The notes under the pieces were generated by a model. It had not been told where the DNA came from and searched no databases. It saw only the letters and a program-made list of their open reading frames with translations. From positions 1-64,000 of the forward strand of contig JAEEKA010000074.1 of the NCBI GenBank assembly GCA_016282135.1: a stretch of DNA of 64,000 bases, written 5' to 3'. Below, one piece after another: positions 57,231-64,000 of the stretch. Source of the DNA: Oscillospiraceae bacterium. Its GTDB lineage: Bacteria > Bacillota > Clostridia > Oscillospirales > Oscillospiraceae. The position numbers and the translations under genes were made by a program. Every line of letters starts with the position of its first letter. The first letter of the stretch is position 1.

Positions 57231-57965
57231 ATGCCTATCTTTACAAAGAAGAGCGGGACCGCTCCGATGTCCGTCCCCGCCCACATTGCCATCATCATGG
57301 ACGGCAATGGGCGCTGGGCGAAAAAACGGGGCTTACCCCGGACGGCGGGACATAAGGTGGGGGCGGAGGCCTTCCGCACCATTGCCAACTACGCCAAGTC
57401 CATCGGCCTGCAATATCTGACGGTCTATGCCTTTTCCACAGAGAACTGGAAGCGTCCCCAGGAAGAGGTCAGCACGATTATGGGCTTGCTGGAGAAGTAC
57501 CTGTTGGAGTTGCTCCGGGATATGGACAAAAACCAGGTTCGCTTCCGCTTCTTCGGAGATTTATCTCCGTTGTCTCCCAGCCTGCGGCAGGAGGCGGCGG
57601 AGCTCATGGAGCGTTCCAGGCAGTATGAGGGCGTCCAGGTAAACTTCTGCCTGAACTACGGAGGTCGGGACGAAATTCTGCGAGCTGCCCGGGCTTACGC
57701 CGCCTGCTGCGCCGCGGGGGAGGCAAAGCCCGAGGACCTGACCGAGGCAGAATTCTCCAATCTGCTCTGGTCCGCCGGTGTTCCGGACCCGGATCTGGTG
57801 ATTCGGCCCAGCGGAGAGCAGCGGATCTCCAACTTTCTGCTCTGGCAAAGCGCCTACGCGGAGTACTACTTTACCGATACCCTTTGGCCGGATTTCGGCC
57901 CCCGGGACCTGGACCTGGCCATCGAAGCCTACAACAAGAGAAGCCGCCGATTCGGCGGCGTGTAA
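57231..57965 (+). CDS. uppS: Isoprenyl (undecaprenyl diphosphate) transferase
   Basis: 244 residues. The catalytic Asp is in IAIIMDGNGRWAKKRGLPRTAGH; YAFSTENWKRPQEEV, NYGGRDEI and LVIRPSGEQRISNFLLWQSAYAE are the other cis-prenyltransferase motifs. It makes the C55 lipid carrier for cell-wall synthesis. GAGGG precedes the ATG. cdsA and dxr follow on the same strand, the usual arrangement. Confidence 0.96.
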   Translation: MPIFTKKSGTAPMSVPAHIAIIMDGNGRWAKKRGLPRTAGHKVGAEAFRTIANYAKSIGLQYLTVYAFSTENWKRPQEEVSTIMGLLEKYLLELLRDMDKNQVRFRFFGDLSPLSPSLRQEAAELMERSRQYEGVQVNFCLNYGGRDEILRAARAYAACCAAGEAKPEDLTEAEFSNLLWSAGVPDPDLVIRPSGEQRISNFLLWQSAYAEYYFTDTLWPDFGPRDLDLAIEAYNKRSRRFGGV

Positions 57966-57973
57966 TAGCCCGA

Positions 57974-58014
57974 ATGAGAGAGAAGGCATCCTGTTTCGAT
58001 GCCTTCTCTCTCAT
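57974..58014 (+). terminator. Hairpin between uppS and cdsA
   Basis: ATGAGAGAGAAGGCATC pairs perfectly with GATGCCTTCTCTCTCAT. The -35 of the cdsA promoter starts on its last base, so the two units are separable here. Confidence 0.75.
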
Positions 58015-58042
58015 TGACAAAAAGACGGATTTGTGCTACAAT
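58014..58042 (+). promoter_or_regulatory. Promoter of cdsA
   Basis: TTGACA and TACAAT are separated by 17 bp, about 58 nt before the cdsA ATG. Confidence 0.82.
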
Positions 58043-58099
58043 ATTTAGCATATTTATAAGGGTACGTATGCTATCTTGTGCCCAAAGGAGCTGAACGGA

Positions 58100-58915
58100 A
58101 TGAAAACCCGGATCCTCGTGGCGGCCATTGGCCTGCCGCTGCTGCTGGTTGTGGTCCTGGTGCTGCCCTCTGTGGCCACCGCGATTTTGGTGGCCGCCAT
58201 GTCTATTGTGGCGGTCTATGAGCTGCTGATCGGCGCGGGCTTCTGCAAGCACGTCCGGATCTTTGCCTACTCCAGCGCCATGGCACTGGCGGTCAGTCTC
58301 TGGAGCTGGCTGGAGCAGCCCAGAATCCTGGGCATGGCCGCTGTGCTGGTCTACCTTGCCGCGCTCTTCGGAGAGATGCTGGCTGCCCACACCAAGCTGA
58401 GCTTCAGTTCGGTCTGTGCCGCCATCTTCGCGGGTATCGTAATTCCCTATCTGCTGGGAGCCCTGATCCGGCTGCGGGTCATGGAAAACGGCAAGTTCTT
58501 CATCATCGCCGCCTTTGTCCTCACCATGGTCCCGGATTCCGGCGCCTACTTCGCGGGCCGGGCCTTCGGCAAGCGGAAGCTATGTCCCGTGATCAGTCCC
58601 CACAAAACCGTGGAGGGCGCCATCGGCGGCGTAGTCAGCACCGTGATTTTCATGGTGCTTTACGCCCTGCTAATGGAAAAGGCCTTTGATTTCCGGGTGA
58701 ACTATATTTGGGCCATCGTCTATGGTATCCTGGGCGCAGGAGCCTCCATGCTGGGAGACTTGACCTTCTCTGTTATCAAGCGTCAGGCGAAGATCAAGGA
58801 CTACGGCAGCCTTCTGCCCGGCCACGGCGGCGTGCTGGACCGCTTCGATTCCACCACCGTCGTCGCGCCGCTGGTGGAGCTTCTGTTGCTCACAATCCCC
58901 TTTGCGGTGAAGTAA
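58100..58915 (+). CDS. cdsA: Phosphatidate cytidylyltransferase
   Basis: 271 residues with about eight membrane helices. The CdsA signature is in SPHKTVEGAIGG and LPGHGGVLDRFDS, with Asp residues for metal binding. It makes CDP-diacylglycerol for phospholipids. The ATG at 58100 (MKTRIL) follows AAAGGAG; an in-frame TTG/GTG 24 nt upstream lacks a site. A heptamer array begins 5 nt after its stop. Confidence 0.95.
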   Translation: MKTRILVAAIGLPLLLVVVLVLPSVATAILVAAMSIVAVYELLIGAGFCKHVRIFAYSSAMALAVSLWSWLEQPRILGMAAVLVYLAALFGEMLAAHTKLSFSSVCAAIFAGIVIPYLLGALIRLRVMENGKFFIIAAFVLTMVPDSGAYFAGRAFGKRKLCPVISPHKTVEGAIGGVVSTVIFMVLYALLMEKAFDFRVNYIWAIVYGILGAGASMLGDLTFSVIKRQAKIKDYGSLLPGHGGVLDRFDSTTVVAPLVELLLLTIPFAVK

Positions 58916-58919
58916 ATGA

Positions 58920-58994
58920 TTAGAAGTGAGAGGTAAGAAGAAGTATCTTGTTCGCTCCCTTTCTTTCTTACTTCTTACATCTTCCTTCTTCATT
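58920..58994. repeat. Inverted pair of heptamer arrays between cdsA and dxr
   Basis: The left part reads TTAGAAG, TGAGAGG, TAAGAAG, AAGTATC. The right part reads CTTACTT, CTTACAT, CTTCCTT, CTTCATT (58967-58994). The purine-rich left and pyrimidine-rich right parts can pair. Confidence 0.7.
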
Positions 58995-59007
58995 ACAGGA
59001 GAATAAC

Positions 59008-60144
59008 ATGACAAAAACACTAAGCATTCTTGGCTCTACCGGTTCCATTGGCCGTCAGACCCTGGACGTGGTCCGGCATCTTCCCGTAAAGGTTGCGGCG
59101 CTCACCGCCGGGACCAACGTGGAGCGCATGGCGGAGCAGATTGCCGAGTTCCAGCCCCGGCTGGTCTCCATGGCTACGGAGGCCGCCGCAAAGGAGCTGA
59201 GAGCCCTGCTGCCAGACCCGAAGCCGGAAATACTCTGGGGCGAGGCGGGGCTGATGGCTGCCGCCGCCATAGACGAGGCCGACACGGTCATTACCGCGGT
59301 GGTGGGCATGGTGGGCCTGCGTCCCACCCTGGCTGCCCTGGAGCGGGGGAAGCGTATCGGCCTGGCCAACAAGGAGACCATGGTTTGCGCCGGCGAGCTG
59401 GTGATGGAAACCGCCAGGGCCAATGGAGCGGAGATCATCCCGGTGGACTCGGAGCACTCCGCGATCTTCCAGTGCCTGATGGGAAGTCGGGGCAGGGAAG
59501 AGGTCAAGCGTCTGCTGCTGACCTGCTCCGGCGGTCCCTTTTTCGGCAGGACCCGGGCGGAGCTGGAGCATGTGACCCGGGACGACGCCCTGCGGCATCC
59601 CAACTGGAAAATGGGCGAGAAGATCACCGTGGACTGCGCCACCCTGATGAACAAGGGTCTGGAGGTCATCGAGGCCATGCGGCTCTATGAGTTGCCTCCG
59701 GAGCGGGTGGACGTGGTGATCCACCGCCAGTCCATCGTCCACTCCCTGGTGGAGTTTGTGGACGGGGCCATGCTGGCCCAGCTGGGAGTACCGGATATGC
59801 GGATTCCGATTCAGCTTGCCCTGACCTACCCGAACCGCACGGAGAACCCGGCCCCCGGGCTGGATCTGCTGAGCTGTCCGCCGCTGACTTTCGCCGCTCC
59901 GGACCCGGAGACCTTCCCCTGCTTCGCCATCGCCCGGGAGGTGGCCCGCCGAGGCGGCAGCGCCTGCGCCGTGATGAACGGGGCAAATGAAGTGGCTGTG
60001 GCGAAATTCCTCCGCCGGGAGATTGGCTTCTACGACATCCCCGCCCTGGTTCGGCGGGCGCTGGACACGGTGCCCTTTGCAGCCAATCCGACCCTGGATC
60101 AGGTATTGGAAGCGGATCGGCTTGCCCGTGCAGCATTGCGATGA
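59008..60144 (+). CDS. dxr: 1-deoxy-D-xylulose-5-phosphate reductoisomerase
   Basis: 378 residues. The NADPH site is LGSTGSIGRQTLDVV; LANKETMVCAGELV and PVDSEHSAIFQCL carry catalytic and metal residues, and MNGANEVAVAKFL lies near the end. It is the committed step of the MEP isoprenoid pathway; ispG of the same pathway is two genes downstream. ACAGGAGAA precedes the ATG at 59008; the frame extends upstream only into a repeat array. Confidence 0.97.
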   Translation: MTKTLSILGSTGSIGRQTLDVVRHLPVKVAALTAGTNVERMAEQIAEFQPRLVSMATEAAAKELRALLPDPKPEILWGEAGLMAAAAIDEADTVITAVVGMVGLRPTLAALERGKRIGLANKETMVCAGELVMETARANGAEIIPVDSEHSAIFQCLMGSRGREEVKRLLLTCSGGPFFGRTRAELEHVTRDDALRHPNWKMGEKITVDCATLMNKGLEVIEAMRLYELPPERVDVVIHRQSIVHSLVEFVDGAMLAQLGVPDMRIPIQLALTYPNRTENPAPGLDLLSCPPLTFAAPDPETFPCFAIAREVARRGGSACAVMNGANEVAVAKFLRREIGFYDIPALVRRALDTVPFAANPTLDQVLEADRLARAALR

Positions 60145-60162
60145 AAGAAGGTATCATTTGAT

Positions 60163-61233
60163 ATGACTGTTCTGTATATTTTGATTGCCGTTCTCGTCTT
60201 TGGCTTTCTGATCTTCATCCATGAGCTGGGGCACTTTCTGGCTGCCAAGCTCTGCGGGGTGCGGGTCAATGAGTTTTCCATCAACATGGGGCCCAAGCTC
60301 TTCGGCTGGAAGCGGGGGGAGACCCAGTATTCCTTTCGCCTGATTCCCATCGGCGGCTACTGCGCCATGGAGGGGGAGGACGAGGAAACCGGCGATCCCC
60401 GGGCCTTTACCGCCGCCAAGTGGTGGAAACGGCTCATTATCCTCTGCGCCGGCTCCTTTATGAATCTGCTCACCGGATTTGTGGTGGTAGCGCTTCTCTT
60501 TGGCTTTTTCTATCGCATACCAACGACCAAGATTGTCTCTTTTGAGCCCAACAGCGCCGTTGCGGAGCAGGGTGTTCAGGTGGGGGATGAGATTTGGTCT
60601 GTGGACGGAAGACGGACCTATTCCAGCACGGACTTTTCTTTGCTGGATGGCCGTTACGATCCTGCCGACACGGAACTGGTGGTGATTCGGGATGGCGAGA
60701 AACTGCGCTTCGAACACTTCCGGATGGAAAAGCGGGAGTATGCCAACGAAAACGGTGAAAAAACCCTTCGTTACGGGATGTCTTTTGGTTTTGCCGAACG
60801 GAGCTTTTTTACTGTCAACCGTTTTGCGGCCCGGGAGTGCATGGATTTTGCGCGCACGGTCTGGTTCGGCTTACAGGATCTGGTGGGCGGTAAGGTCAGC
60901 ATGGATGAGATCGGCGGTCCTGCCAAAATTACCAAGATTATGGTGGATACCGGCAAGGAAGTGGAAGAAAGCGGCGGTGTTCTGGACGCGGTTCTGAACA
61001 TCTTCTACATCGGCGCCCTGATCGCGGTGAACCTGGCGGTTATGAACATGCTGCCCATCCCCGCCCTGGACGGCGGACGGGTGCTTTTCCTGCTGATTAA
61101 TACGACTTATACCGCAATTACGAAAAAGAAAATCAACCCCAAGTACGAGGGTTATATCCACGGCGGAGCCATGATCCTGCTGCTGGCCTTTATGGCCTTC
61201 GTCTTTGTCAAGGATATTTGGGAAATGTTTTGA
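60163..61233 (+). CDS. rseP: RIP metalloprotease (site-2 protease)
   Basis: 356 residues. The zinc motif HELGH is at residues 20-24 in the first membrane helix; a single PDZ domain spans about 125-205; the second zinc ligand is in NMLPIPALDGGRVLF near the C-terminus. It cuts within the membrane and in many bacteria releases anti-sigma factors or clears signal peptides. This makes it a candidate for processing the membrane-bound sigma systems in this window. It lies 18 nt after dxr and 10 nt before ispG. Confidence 0.95.
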   Translation: MTVLYILIAVLVFGFLIFIHELGHFLAAKLCGVRVNEFSINMGPKLFGWKRGETQYSFRLIPIGGYCAMEGEDEETGDPRAFTAAKWWKRLIILCAGSFMNLLTGFVVVALLFGFFYRIPTTKIVSFEPNSAVAEQGVQVGDEIWSVDGRRTYSSTDFSLLDGRYDPADTELVVIRDGEKLRFEHFRMEKREYANENGEKTLRYGMSFGFAERSFFTVNRFAARECMDFARTVWFGLQDLVGGKVSMDEIGGPAKITKIMVDTGKEVEESGGVLDAVLNIFYIGALIAVNLAVMNMLPIPALDGGRVLFLLINTTYTAITKKKINPKYEGYIHGGAMILLLAFMAFVFVKDIWEMF

Positions 61234-61243
61234 GGGTTAGAAT

Positions 61244-62281
61244 ATGACCAGACAGATTCAAGTCGGAAGCGTTTTGGTAGGCGGAGGCGCCCCCGTCTCC
61301 ATCCAGTCTATGTGCAACACCAAGACCACGGACGTGGAGGGGAGCCTTTCCCAACTCAAAGCCCTGTACACGGCGGGCTGTGAGATCGCCCGGCTGACGG
61401 TGCCTTCCCTGGAGGCCGCGGAGGCCTTTGGAAAAATCGCGGCGGAAAGCCCCCTGCCCATGGTGGCGGATATCCACTTTGACTACCGCTGCGCCATTGC
61501 CGCTGCCGAGCACGGCGCGGCCAAGATCCGCATCAACCCCGGTAACATCGGCGGGGAAGACCGGGTCAAGGCCGTGGTAGATTGCTGCAAGGCCCATCAC
61601 ATCCCCATCCGGGTGGGGGTCAACGGCGGCAGCCTGGAAAAGGAGCTGCTGGAAAAATACGGCCACCCCACCCCGGAGGCCTTGGTGGAGTCCGCCTTCG
61701 GCCATATCCGTCTGCTGGAAAAGTACGGCTTCTATGATACCTGCGTATCCATGAAATCCTCCAACGTGCCGCTGATGATGGCGGCCTACCGGCGCTTCGC
61801 GGAGCAGTCGGATTACCCCCTCCATGTTGGAGTGACCGAGACCGGCACCGAGTATATGGGCACGGTGAAATCCGCCATGGGCATCGGCGGTCTGCTCTGT
61901 CTGGGCATCGGCGACACCATCCGGGTCTCCCTCACTGCGGACCCGGTCCGGGAGGTCGCGGCGGCCAAAGCCATCCTGAAGGCAGCCGGTCTGCGAAAGG
62001 ACGGGGTCAACATCGTCTCCTGCCCCACCTGCGGCCGGACCCAGATCGACCTGATCGGCCTGGCGGGTCGGGTGGAGGAGGCCCTGAAGGACTGCAAAAA
62101 GCCGCTGACCGTGGCGGTCATGGGCTGCGTGGTCAACGGTCCCGGGGAGGCCCGGGAGGCCGACGTGGGCATCGCCGGCGGTGACGGCTGCGGCGTGATT
62201 TTCGTCAAGGGCGAGCTGCGCGAGAAGCTGCCCTACGACGAACTGCTGCCCGCGTTGCTGCGGTATATTGATTTACTGTGA
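61244..62281 (+). CDS. ispG: 4-hydroxy-3-methylbut-2-enyl-diphosphate synthase
   Basis: 345 residues. SIQSMCNTKTTDV, RLTVPSLEAAEAF, KIRINPGNIGG and GVTETGTEYMGTVKSAMGIG are IspG motifs. The [4Fe-4S] ligands are in SCPTCGRTQ and GCVVNGPGEAREADVGIAGG. It carries out the penultimate step of the MEP pathway. In Bacillus proS occupies this place between rseP and polC; here ispG does. Confidence 0.96.
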   Translation: MTRQIQVGSVLVGGGAPVSIQSMCNTKTTDVEGSLSQLKALYTAGCEIARLTVPSLEAAEAFGKIAAESPLPMVADIHFDYRCAIAAAEHGAAKIRINPGNIGGEDRVKAVVDCCKAHHIPIRVGVNGGSLEKELLEKYGHPTPEALVESAFGHIRLLEKYGFYDTCVSMKSSNVPLMMAAYRRFAEQSDYPLHVGVTETGTEYMGTVKSAMGIGGLLCLGIGDTIRVSLTADPVREVAAAKAILKAAGLRKDGVNIVSCPTCGRTQIDLIGLAGRVEEALKDCKKPLTVAVMGCVVNGPGEAREADVGIAGGDGCGVIFVKGELREKLPYDELLPALLRYIDLL

Positions 62282-62311
62282 GTGTTTTGAATTTGACGCG
62301 CGGGAGAAGCA

Positions 62312-62441
62312 AATTGACAGGCAACAATTGAGAATTGACAATTTGTGGTATATTTCAAATGGCAATTTGAAATAGTTCAATTCTTATCCCGAAGGAATGC
62401 TTCTATCTGTCAACTGTACCCTTTCAATTGTCAACTGTTTG
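62312..62441. repeat. Inverted pair of heptamer arrays between ispG and polC
   Basis: Left 62312-62346: AATTGAC, AGGCAAC, AATTGAG, AATTGAC, AATTTGT. Right 62407-62441: CTGTCAA, CTGTACC, CTTTCAA, TTGTCAA, CTGTTTG. The centre holds the perfect hairpin TATTTCAAAT/ATTTGAAATA. It fills most of the gap before polC. Confidence 0.75.
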
Positions 62442-62460
62442 TCAACGCTGAGAATACCTA

Positions 62461-64000
62461 TGAACGAATTAATTTCTCTGCCGGACATCTTCCCGGACCT
62501 GGATCTGGGGGAGAGCGGCGGATTGCTGCAACAGAATACCGTGGAGGACGTGGATCTCCGGATCAAAGGACGGGAGGTTTCTCTCTTGCTGCGCAGCCGG
62601 GTCTATCTGCCCCTGCCGACGCTTGCCCGGGCGGAACAGCAGATTCAGAGTGCGTACGATCTGCGCAAGGTTCGTCTGGAGCCCCGTTATGATCCGGCCC
62701 TGCTGAGAGAGATGGACTTTGCCGACGTAACCGGTCTGCTGTCGGGCTTTTATCCCCCTGCGCCCGCCACCCTGGCGGGCTGCCGCTGGGAGGCGGAGGG
62801 CACGACGCTCCACGCCTATCTGCGGGGCAACGGGCTGGCGGAGCTGAAGCCTCACCTGCGCCACGTGGAGGAGTGGCTCTCCGACTGCTTCGGGGTTCCC
62901 GTTCATGTGGAGCTCCACGGAGGCAGGGAGCTGTCCGCGGAGGAGCTTTTTGCCGAGACTGAACGGCTCCGGCAGGAGGCCCAGGCCCGCTGTCCCGCTG
63001 CGGAAAGGGCTGCTCCCACAGAACCTGCGGCGAAGTCCAAGGACCCGGCCCAGGCTTCCGGGGCGGTTCCCGGCCTGATTTTCGGCAAGCCCATCTACCA
63101 GGATCCTGTCCCCATGTCAGAGCTCCAGGTGGATATGTTCAAGGTCTGCGTGGAAGGAGAGGTCTTTGCCGTTAACCACAAGGAACTGCCCAAGGCTAAG
63201 GCCTGGGTGGTCAGCTTCTATATGACCGACCACACCGGCTCCGTCTGTGTCAATCAGTACATGGAGGAGACCAAGGCAAAGCCGATCCTGGACGCCATCC
63301 AGGGGCCGAATCCCAAAAAACACAAGCCCGGCAGCTATGTCCGGGTCTACGGCAAGGTTACCGTCAGCCGCTATGACAACGAGCTGGTGATTCAGCCCTA
63401 TTCTATTCAGGAGGCCAAGCGCCCGGTTCGTAAGGACAACGCCCCGGAAAAACGGGTGGAGCTCCACCTGCACACGAAAATGTCCGCCATGGACGCGGTT
63501 GCCGACACCGCAGAGGCCATCCTCCAGGCGGCCAAATGGGGGCACCGGGCCATTGCCATTACCGACCACGGCGTTACCCATTCCTTCACCGACGCGCTGG
63601 CCAATTCCAAGACCACCGTGGCCGGGACGGAGGAGCCCATCAAGATCCTCTATGGCTGTGAGGGGTATTTCATCAACGACGTGGACACCGATGCTACTCC
63701 GGAGTCCACCAAGAGCTTCCGAACCTGCATCTACGGCGAGGGGGACGCACCCCTGACCGGGGAGTTTGTGGCCTTTGACGTGGAGGCCACCGGCCTTTCC
63801 GCCGAGCGGGACCGTCTCATCGAAATCGGCGCGGCCCGGATGCGGGGCGATCAAATTCTGGAGAAATTCAACACCTTTGTGGACCCCGAACGGCTGCTGA
63901 CGAATACCATTGTGGAGCTTACCGGCATTACCGACGAAATGCTTGCGGGGGCCCCCTCGGAGCGGGAAGCGGTCACCGCCTTCCTGGATTTTTGCGGGGA
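62461..64000 (+). CDS. polC: DNA polymerase III alpha subunit, PolC type (5' part)
   Basis: The first 513 residues are in the window and the frame is open at the edge. After an N-terminal domain (about 1-220) come an OB fold (about 225-335), the first half of the PHP domain (VELHLHTKMSAMDAV and AIAITDHGVTHS) and the start of the inserted 3'-5' exonuclease with its D-x-E motif FVAFDVEATGLS. This exonuclease-within-PHP order defines PolC, the main replicative polymerase of low-GC Gram-positives. The ATG has only a weak ribosome site. Confidence 0.95.

Noticed and set aside
26881..62441. Heptamer arrays as CRISPR
   Set aside because: Units are only 7 nt, contiguous, without spacers, and no cas genes are present.

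Overview
The window looks like a GC-rich, spore-forming, Gram-positive Clostridia chromosome, probably Oscillospiraceae/Ruminococcaceae-like. This inference rests on PolC-type DNA polymerase III, SpoVAD/SpoVAE, IreB, DUF4317, a T-box in front of pheST, class-A -35/-10 promoters with 17-bp spacers, AGGAGG ribosome sites and several TTG/GTG starts. No rRNA, tRNA, CRISPR array or intact transposase was seen.

Bases 1-26,800 are accessory in character. They hold six GNAT acetyltransferase genes (one cut by the window edge) plus two GNAT fragments, and a minus-strand run of small DUF genes (DUF1801, DUF1905, DUF5655, GNAT). A putative nucleotide-modification protein (Nmad3) follows, then a SRAP/AAA-ATPase/AlkZ-related cluster that looks like DNA-damage handling, a NUDIX hydrolase and an esterase whose tail has been replaced by GNAT sequence. 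Two ECF sigma/membrane-receptor pairs are present, one with a beta-propeller-like ectodomain and one with an ectodomain that is a serpin. The rest of this part has a TipA-like MerR regulator, a HEAT-like protein, an NAD(P)HX epimerase, an SLH-anchored M14 carboxypeptidase, DUF4317 and a zinc-ribbon protein. It ends with a single polypeptide joining an ECF sigma factor to a membrane helix and an extracellular leucine-rich-repeat domain.

Bases 27,100-50,400 are mostly core. They hold an ABC exporter with a two-component system, spoVAD-spoVAE, and an SH3-NlpC/P60 cell-wall hydrolase with a near-perfect WalR box. Next come ireB, degV, T-box-controlled pheS-pheT, an orphan PTS EIIC, a MoxR/DUF58/membrane-protein operon, and a BMP-type nucleoside ABC importer with an internal terminator.

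Bases 50,400-64,000 hold glnS, a second sigma-TM-LRR fusion with its small partner gene, and the conserved run pyrH-frr-(GDSL lipoprotein)-uppS-cdsA-dxr-rseP-ispG-polC. This run joins pyrimidine nucleotide supply, ribosome recycling, isoprenoid and lipid-carrier synthesis, phospholipid synthesis, site-2 proteolysis and replication.

The most unusual items are the membrane-tethered sigma factors (two fused, two split, with interchangeable ectodomains), and a set of intergenic arrays from about 26.9 kb onward made of degenerate 7-nt tandem repeats. Each array locus has its own heptamer, several form inverted pairs, and several abut stop codons. REP-like palindromes beginning with GTAG are also present, one of which supplies the stop codon of spoVAE.
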